NCBI RefSeq assembly: GCF_000427405.1
Contig: NZ_KE386491.1
Span: 5,001,303-5,065,302, forward strand
From: Flectobacillus major DSM 103
GTDB taxonomy: Bacteria; Bacteroidota; Bacteroidia; Cytophagales; Spirosomataceae
Direction: 5' to 3'
DNA length: 64,000 bases
Every line of letters begins with the position of its first letter. Within the stretch, counting starts at the first letter, position 1. This document shows positions 58,673 to 64,000 of the stretch, piece after piece. The notes under the pieces are model-generated. The model made no database searches and was not told where the DNA came from. It saw only the letters and a program-made list of their open reading frames with translations. The translations under genes were made by a program, and so were the position numbers.

Positions 58673-59986
58673 ATGTTAGAACCGTCTGAAGGGTCACGTC
58701 GTCCCGAACTAAAAAGGGTTATCAATACAGTTCAGCTTTGGAGTATTGCAGTTGGGTTAGTGATTTCTGGAGAATATTTTGGCTGGAATTATGGTTGGCA
58801 AACTTCAGGAACAATAGGTTTTTTGTTTTCTACGCTATTGGTTACGGCAATGTACGTAACATTTATCTTTTCATACACCGAACTTACCGCTTCGATTCCA
58901 CATGCTGGTGGTGCATTTGCGTATGCACGTCGGGCTTTAGGCGTTACTGGAGCCTATATTGCAGGTTTTGCCACACTTGTTGATTTTTTGTTAGCTCCGC
59001 CTGCTATTGCCTATGCTTTGGGTAGTTATGCCCATTTTCTCAACAATGCCATTCCTGTAGTACCTGCTGCTATGAGTATGTATTTTATCTTTATTGGTAT
59101 CAATATCTTTGGTATCAAAGAATCTGCTCGTTTTTCGTTGGTTGTTACCATATTATCAGTTCTTGAATTGGTGGTTTTTTTAGGGGTTATTACTCCTTAT
59201 TTTAAAACTGGAAACTTTGTAGCTCATAATCCAGAACATGTGTCGGTAAGTGGCATTTTTGCAGGAATTCCTTTTGCTATTTGGTTTTTTGTGGCTATCG
59301 AGGGAGTAGCAATGGTGGCCGAAGAAGTTAAAAATCCACAGGCTACTATTCCTAAAGGGTATATATCAAGTATTATAACATTGGTGGTGTTGGCTTTAGG
59401 AGTGATGATTTTGAGTGCGGGTGTTGGCGACTGGCGAAAACTCATGAGTCTCGACCACCCAATTCCAGAGGTTTTGGCAATGGCCTTGGGCGAAAACAGC
59501 CAGCTATCCAAGATTTTTGCTAGCTTGGGTTTATTTGGGCTTATCGCTTCTTTTCACTGCAATACCATTAGTTATTCTCGGCAGATATACGCTTTGGCAC
59601 GTGAAGGATATTTGCCTAAATTTTTATCAGCTCTCAACCAACGTTATCAAACACCACACTGGGCTTTGATTGCTGGCGGTTTGGTGGGTTTTTTGGCCAT
59701 ATTTTCAGGCACAACCGACAAGATTATCATTATGTCGGGCTTGGGGGCTGTAGTCATGTATGCTATGAGTATGTTAAGTTTGCTGGTATTGCGGGTAAAA
59801 GAGCCCGCCCTCGACCGTCCTTTCAAAGCTCCTCTTTACCCTTGGTTTCCTATAATAGCTTTGGTGTTATCGCTGGTATGTATGGTTGCTATTATGTACT
59901 ATAACCAGCTATTGAGTGTTATATTTTTTGCTTCGTTATTTGTGTCATGGGCTTTTTTTATTGTTACACAAAAAAAAGGGAAGTGA
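58673..59986 (+). CDS. eat: Ethanolamine permease
   Basis: The 437-residue protein has twelve predicted membrane helices and belongs to the APC amino-acid permease superfamily. LWSIAVGLVISGEYFGWNYGWQTSGTIGFL at residues 23-52 is characteristic of the ethanolamine permease subgroup (Eat), as is TELTASIPHAGGAFAYARRALG. WFFVAIEGVAMVAEEVKNPQATIPKGY and SFHCNTISYSRQIYALAREGYLP follow. It imports ethanolamine, probably with protons. Ethanolamine ammonia-lyase (eutBC) is not in the window; the nearest genes are a cysteine desulfurase and the membrane module downstream. Confidence 0.88.
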   Translation: MLEPSEGSRRPELKRVINTVQLWSIAVGLVISGEYFGWNYGWQTSGTIGFLFSTLLVTAMYVTFIFSYTELTASIPHAGGAFAYARRALGVTGAYIAGFATLVDFLLAPPAIAYALGSYAHFLNNAIPVVPAAMSMYFIFIGINIFGIKESARFSLVVTILSVLELVVFLGVITPYFKTGNFVAHNPEHVSVSGIFAGIPFAIWFFVAIEGVAMVAEEVKNPQATIPKGYISSIITLVVLALGVMILSAGVGDWRKLMSLDHPIPEVLAMALGENSQLSKIFASLGLFGLIASFHCNTISYSRQIYALAREGYLPKFLSALNQRYQTPHWALIAGGLVGFLAIFSGTTDKIIIMSGLGAVVMYAMSMLSLLVLRVKEPALDRPFKAPLYPWFPIIALVLSLVCMVAIMYYNQLLSVIFFASLFVSWAFFIVTQKKGK

Positions 59987-60203
59987 CAGAGGCATTGTGA
60001 ATGGGTAATTTGTGAAAAGTGCTAATAAACCTAAACTCAAATATCCGATAGCACAGCTTTTCAATCCTTTGTATGCTCTATTCGCTTATTGATAACGCTA
60101 GCCCTATGTGTATCTAAATTCACCACTCTTCAAGTTTTTATTGGTAGAATAATGTTTTTTTCCCAAATTCGGTATTAAGTATTCATTAAGCCAGGGGATA
60201 GAT

Positions 60204-61295
60204 ATGTCAATATTAGACAACATAAAAAGAATATTTCGCTTTAAAGCTACCCAAAATCAAGACGAAGGGTTGGTTCATGACACTGTTGTACAGGAAGTTG
60301 AATCGGTAGAAGCTGTGCAAGTACCCAGTGTTCGTTTGGTAGAAGAACCTACAACTATCTTGAAAAATCAGCCAGATTGGTTAATCAATGAAGATATATT
60401 AAGAGACGAAGGAGTAATATTTGGTCTTTCGGGGTCGAATCCTGAAGAAAAAATCTCTATTATTCGTAATTATTTTACCCAACAAACTGCCGATACAGAA
60501 AAGTTGATAGAATATCGTGAAGAAAAGATAGGTGAACTTAATTATTGGATTAACGAAAAAGAGGATTTGGTAAAAGATGCAGAGCGGAAAATTGTAGAAT
60601 TGAAGAATAAGGAATTTGACGAACAACATCATTTACCCAGAACAATTATCGGTATTACGCTAGCAATAGGTATTGCAGTTGGGAATTATTTTCTTATTGA
60701 AGAGTCGTTAAGAGGTCATTTTGAACAAAATAAATTGATTGCCTTGGGGGTTTTTGGGGCGGGTATGTTCAATTTATTTGGTCGTATTTCTTTTTTACAC
60801 GACGATGCTCGCCAAAGTACTTGGCGTAAAGTGCTAGAAGAAATAGGAATGCCTTTGGCTGCTGCTTTTTTTGTATTTGCTCAGATTTATCAAACCCAAC
60901 CACCTCTCAATGCTTGGGCTTTGTTGGTATTTATCTTCTTCTTATTTATGTTTTCTGGAAAACTCCTTCTGGGGAATCTCACCATTTTGAAAGATGATTT
61001 AAGTATTTTTCAAAAAAGAAATCAGTTGGAAAAAGATAAAATCAAAAAAGTGGCCGAGTGGGAAACCGAAATCGCTAATCATAAAAGCGAAACTGAAAAA
61101 TTCCGTTCAGAAAAACAGGCTGTTTTGCTTGAACTAAGTAAATATATTGCCGAACGAACTCGCTTTCATGCACAAAGAGATATGCTTATCAAGGTTTTTG
61201 AAAGTGAATATCATTTGGCACTAAACTACAGAAGTAAAGCTTCGGCCAAAGATATTAGTCGTATTTTGGGCGAAGAGCCTTCTTCTCAATTATAA
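60204..61295 (+). CDS. Four-helix membrane protein with flanking coiled coils, unknown function
   Basis: The 363-residue protein has a Val/Glu-rich N-terminal region, a coiled coil (about 84-145, KLIEYREEKIGELNYWINEKEDLV), four membrane helices (about 146-165, 178-195, 213-230, 236-257), and a second coiled coil (about 262-315). It ends without extra domains. I recognise no family. It is the first gene of a tight three-gene module: 43 bp to the next gene, 59 bp from that to a PH-domain protein. The layout coiled coil/4TM/coiled coil is repeated in the next protein although their sequences look unrelated. Function is unknown. Confidence 0.75.
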   Translation: MSILDNIKRIFRFKATQNQDEGLVHDTVVQEVESVEAVQVPSVRLVEEPTTILKNQPDWLINEDILRDEGVIFGLSGSNPEEKISIIRNYFTQQTADTEKLIEYREEKIGELNYWINEKEDLVKDAERKIVELKNKEFDEQHHLPRTIIGITLAIGIAVGNYFLIEESLRGHFEQNKLIALGVFGAGMFNLFGRISFLHDDARQSTWRKVLEEIGMPLAAAFFVFAQIYQTQPPLNAWALLVFIFFLFMFSGKLLLGNLTILKDDLSIFQKRNQLEKDKIKKVAEWETEIANHKSETEKFRSEKQAVLLELSKYIAERTRFHAQRDMLIKVFESEYHLALNYRSKASAKDISRILGEEPSSQL

Positions 61296-61338
61296 TTCTT
61301 TTCTGTGTTATCATCTCAACTTTCTTTGATTTTTCATT

Positions 61339-62733
61339 ATGGAAGAAAATAAATCCCATACCGAGAATTACGATTTTCAACATGGATATAGCAGTGGCTT
61401 AGAGTCGGTTGATAAAAATACCTACGAAGGTTATTTGTCGAGTCAGGTGAATTTTGAATGGCTCAACCGTCAATTACACGAAAAAAAACAAGAGTTGTTG
61501 GCTATTGACCAAGCTATTGAACAGGCCAAAATACGTTTTAAGACAGCTTTTGATGCTTTACAAGAGCGGATTTTGAAAGTAAGCCTAGCTGGCAAAAACA
61601 AAGAAAGGCTAGAAACAGAGCTTTTCGAGATAGAAGAATCGCAACATGCTTTACAAAAAAGAAGGCTTGGCTCTGCTCATAAATACTCATTATTGGCGGG
61701 TATTGTTTATTTGGTGGCGGGTATTTCGTTTGTGGCAGGCGATTTGATTATTTCGCATGAAATTGTGGCTTATGCTCTCAATATCCATAATACCTTCGAG
61801 GCATGGGCTTTTGCGGTAGGGCTAGCAATGGTTTCTATCTTGCTAAAACCAGCCTATGAACGCTTGATTGAATCGCCATACGCCGAGGAAAAAGACAATA
61901 AAGCCAAAGTGATATATACTTGGTTTAAGGGTATTACTGTAGTATTTTCAGTAGCAACTTTGTTTGTGTTGGGTTGGTTTAGGTACGAGGCTTACAAAAC
62001 CGATAAAATGAAGGAGGGAATCAATAAGGCTATCAAAAACCTCAATAACCAAGTATTTGACCCTTTGAACCCTACAGCACCACCACCGCCCGAGGTGCGT
62101 CAGCAAATAGAACAGAAAATGCAAAGTTTTGATTTACTCAATCAAAATTTGGTGAATAGTGGCTGGGCATTGGCCTCTTTTGTGCTATCGGGTGTACTTT
62201 TTGCCTTGGCAGGGGCTATTTGTTTGGGTATTGCCTTTCCTGTATTACAATGTTATTGGTATCGTTGGGTACAAATCGACCCGCAATTGAAGCGTTTGAC
62301 CAAAGCCCGAAAAGCGATTATTCCACAGATTCAGCAGTTTGATAATGAGTTGGCTGAGCATATAATTCAAAAGAATATTCTGGAAAATGACTTGACGTTG
62401 GTAGATAGCACCGAAAAACTGGAAGCAGCAAGAACAGAAATGATAGCAGAAATTAAATATATCCAAGAGCAAATTCGTTTATCAGAAACAGATGCCCGAA
62501 TCGCTTCGTATAATGATGGATTTGGTAAAGGCTCGATGGTGCGTGAGGCTATTAATGAAGATGAACTTCATCAGTTTGTTCGGGAAAGTTATTTTACAAC
62601 CGCCAATTTAGCGTCAAAAGCCAAGTCGTCGTCTCCTGAAAAAGCCCTATTTAGTAAACGACCAACCCTTCGGCCTCATCAACAGCTAAGAAAGCTAATT
62701 TCGGAAGATTTTGACGGAACCGCTGAAAGCTAA
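61339..62733 (+). CDS. Four-helix membrane protein with long coiled coils, unknown function
   Basis: The 464-residue protein has a coiled coil at about 44-108 (KKQELLAIDQAIEQAKIRFK), four membrane helices (about 116-138, 150-168, 195-215, 276-305), a Pro-rich loop between helices 3 and 4 (PLNPTAPPPPEV), and a long coiled coil at 314-385. The tail is Ser/Lys/Arg-rich. Its layout matches the 363-residue neighbour, but no sequence motif is shared that I can see. Together they could form a hetero-oligomeric membrane complex with the coiled coils in the cytoplasm. No homologue is recognised. Confidence 0.75.
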   Translation: MEENKSHTENYDFQHGYSSGLESVDKNTYEGYLSSQVNFEWLNRQLHEKKQELLAIDQAIEQAKIRFKTAFDALQERILKVSLAGKNKERLETELFEIEESQHALQKRRLGSAHKYSLLAGIVYLVAGISFVAGDLIISHEIVAYALNIHNTFEAWAFAVGLAMVSILLKPAYERLIESPYAEEKDNKAKVIYTWFKGITVVFSVATLFVLGWFRYEAYKTDKMKEGINKAIKNLNNQVFDPLNPTAPPPPEVRQQIEQKMQSFDLLNQNLVNSGWALASFVLSGVLFALAGAICLGIAFPVLQCYWYRWVQIDPQLKRLTKARKAIIPQIQQFDNELAEHIIQKNILENDLTLVDSTEKLEAARTEMIAEIKYIQEQIRLSETDARIASYNDGFGKGSMVREAINEDELHQFVRESYFTTANLASKAKSSSPEKALFSKRPTLRPHQQLRKLISEDFDGTAES

Positions 62734-62792
62734 TGAGATAGGCCTAGTTTTCAAAGAAATAATATATTTAAACCTTCTAATAAATATCAACA

Positions 62793-63167
62793 ATGGGATT
62801 ATTTGATGCTATAATGGGTAATGCTTCTGAAGTTTCGTCAGACAAAGTTGCTGTTGAGTTTGCCCCAATTTTAGTAGATGGCGAAGCCGTAGTGAAGTCA
62901 TTTAAACTAATTCGAGATATGTTTGTTTTTACCAATAAACGCTTGATTTTAGTAGATAAACAGGGTTTGACGGGTTCAAAGGTAGATTTCCATACAATAC
63001 CATACAAAAGTATTAATCACTTTACCAAGCGTAGCAATGGCTTGTTGGACCTCGATGCCGAATTATTGATTTGGGTAAAAGGAAATGAACACCCAATTGT
63101 AAAGGAGTTTAGAAAAGGGGAGAATATCAACGATGTGTATCGGGTACTGAGTACTTATGTGCTATAG
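62793..63167 (+). CDS. Bacterial PH-domain protein
   Basis: The 124-residue protein matches the small bacterial pleckstrin-homology-domain family (PF08000/DUF1696 type) along most of its length. Features are EFAPILVDGEAVVKSFKLIRDMFVFTNKRLILVDKQGLTGSKVDFHTIPYKSI, with the hallmark FTNKRL and P-Y-x-S-I strands. Bacterial PH domains bind proteins or membranes rather than specific phosphoinositides. It has no membrane helix. Position directly after two coiled-coil membrane proteins suggests it is a soluble partner of the membrane complex. Confidence 0.85.
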   Translation: MGLFDAIMGNASEVSSDKVAVEFAPILVDGEAVVKSFKLIRDMFVFTNKRLILVDKQGLTGSKVDFHTIPYKSINHFTKRSNGLLDLDAELLIWVKGNEHPIVKEFRKGENINDVYRVLSTYVL

Positions 63168-63362
63168 ATAGTTGTTAGTAAGTTATCTGTTAGGGTTTAC
63201 AGGATTAGCCAAAATAATGAAATGGAAAATCCTGTAAAGCCTTCAATACTATAATGCCTGATACTCAACAGTAAGATAATAAGCAATCCTGTACCTCTTT
63301 AATCCTCTAACTCTTACTTACTAGCTATTTTGTAAATTCTTCTATACGAACCTACCGCTTCA

Positions 63363-64000
63363 CTAAAGAATAACACTACTTAATGAATAATGCTTGGTAT
63401 AGCAAAACGAGGAGCTATAAAAGTAATATCCCATACGATTGGTGGTATAACGTCGCCAAACGTGTACAAGCGGGCTACCAACTGGTATTTGTAAAAATTG
63501 GGCTTCTTGTGCTGTTGCCAAAGTAGCTGATATTTCTTGTTCAACCCCTGAGGCTTCTACATGATACGAAATTCGTAACGACTCCATGATTGATTCTTTG
63601 ACAAAAGGAGTCATAATAAAACCTGGTAAGTTGATATTAGGCAAATAATAATATTCCAACATAAGGGGCGAAGTATCAATGCTGTGGAGGTTTATGGCCA
63701 TAATACAGCCTGCTTGTTTTTCTTGTTCTGAGATAGGAAAAAAAAAGGGAGTATCCCATGATTGAATAGAAGGTTTTCCCAGTATTTTGGACTGAAGCAA
63801 TAATTCATTGCCTACTAAACCCGTTTGAGGGTCTCTAAAAGCCAACATTCCTACCGTTTTGCGACGTAAATTGACAAAACTCCCTTTTCCTTTTTGCTTT
63901 CTGATATAACCATCTTTCACCAGCTCGTTCAAGGCTTGTCTTACAGTCATACGGGTAATTTGGTGCAAGTCGGCCAGTTGATTTTCGGAAGGTAATAAAT
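63363..64000 (-). CDS. GntR-family regulator with UTRA domain, N-terminus outside the window
   Basis: The frame stays open to the window edge at 64000 (the codons there read LPSENQLADLHQITRMTVRQALNELVKDGYIRKQKGKGSFV). It shows the GntR winged helix-turn-helix with the recognition helix MTVRQALNEL. A C-terminal UTRA domain (about 60-210, with PLMLEYYYLPNINLPGFIMTPF and VGSPLVHVWRRYT) senses a ligand. About 200 residues are seen of the usual 235-245, so the first part is missing. UTRA regulators usually control sugar or amino-sugar genes. The target genes would lie beyond the right edge. Confidence 0.88.
   Translation of the reverse strand, partial: LLPSENQLADLHQITRMTVRQALNELVKDGYIRKQKGKGSFVNLRRKTVGMLAFRDPQTGLVGNELLLQSKILGKPSIQSWDTPFFFPISEQEKQAGCIMAINLHSIDTSPLMLEYYYLPNINLPGFIMTPFVKESIMESLRISYHVEASGVEQEISATLATAQEAQFLQIPVGSPLVHVWRRYTTNRMGYYFYSSSFCYTKHYSLSSVIL

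Noticed and set aside
1-64000. CRISPR arrays, prophage genes, rRNA genes or integrases
   Set aside because: No regularly spaced repeats, phage structural genes, recombinases or rRNA sequence were recognised.

Overview
The window is ordinary chromosomal DNA from an AT-rich member of the Bacteroidota, most likely order Cytophagales (Flectobacillus/Arcicella/Emticicia-like; genus is a guess). The sequence evidence is: promoters of the Bacteroidota type (TTG, about 20 bp, TAnnTTTG); secreted proteins with gliding-motility/type IX secretion C-terminal domains (39915-42101, 50601-53459); PorZ (33101-34996); a GldA-like ABC ATPase; an sdhC-sdhA-sdhB operon with a single-subunit cytochrome b; and many lipoproteins and outer-membrane barrels. 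I saw no prophage, CRISPR array, rRNA operon or intact transposase.

Layout. 1-7.5 kb: end of arfB, agmatine deiminase, a lipoprotein, two parvulin-type periplasmic isomerases and a MoxR ATPase. 7.5-13 kb: thyA, a tiny Cys-rich secreted protein, OsmC, PhoD-type phosphatase, lysA and an outer-membrane protein. 13-17 kb: small heat-shock protein, HtrA protease, and an Rrf2 regulator next to an NAD(P)-binding protein that share a matching operator. 17-25 kb: a TIM-barrel-like lipoprotein, pdhB, an omega-amidase, gmd, a SPOR lipoprotein, murB and kdsA. 25-31 kb: an HhH/barrel protein, an orphan 388-residue protein, and the acpP-fabF-rnc fatty-acid/RNase III cluster. 31-42 kb: ROK kinase, YkgJ protein, PorZ, tdk, Mpo1-like protein, SPFH protein, ribBA and a large secreted protein. 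42-50 kb: YbaB, GldA-like ATPase, MlaF-like ATPase, an iron-sulfur photolyase and succinate dehydrogenase. 50-64 kb: a second large secreted protein, a DCC thiol protein, fabD, three tRNA-Gln genes, glmM, a cysteine desulfurase, an ethanolamine permease, a three-gene membrane/coiled-coil/PH-domain module and the 3' part of a GntR regulator.

Functional themes are envelope building (murB, kdsA, glmM, gmd, fabD/fabF/acpP, the isomerases, HtrA, the MlaF-like ATPase) and central metabolism (pdhB, sdh, lysA, ribBA, thyA, tdk). 

The most interesting non-routine signals are: (i) two divergent copies of a ~285-bp palindromic element (17161-17444 and 43330-43615), each between convergent genes and each with a central hairpin preserved by compensatory changes; (ii) a perfect operator, CTGTAA-N9-TTACAG, found twice around the Rrf2 gene; (iii) the 60.2-63.2 kb module, in which two unrelated-looking proteins share a coiled coil/4TM/coiled coil layout and are followed by a PH-domain protein; (iv) an OmpA-like domain embedded in a double-parvulin isomerase; (v) long near-perfect inverted repeats bounding the sdhA-sdhB gap and the leader of the ethanolamine permease; and (vi) a 19-bp palindrome over the ribBA promoter. 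All positions were read by eye; no searches were run.
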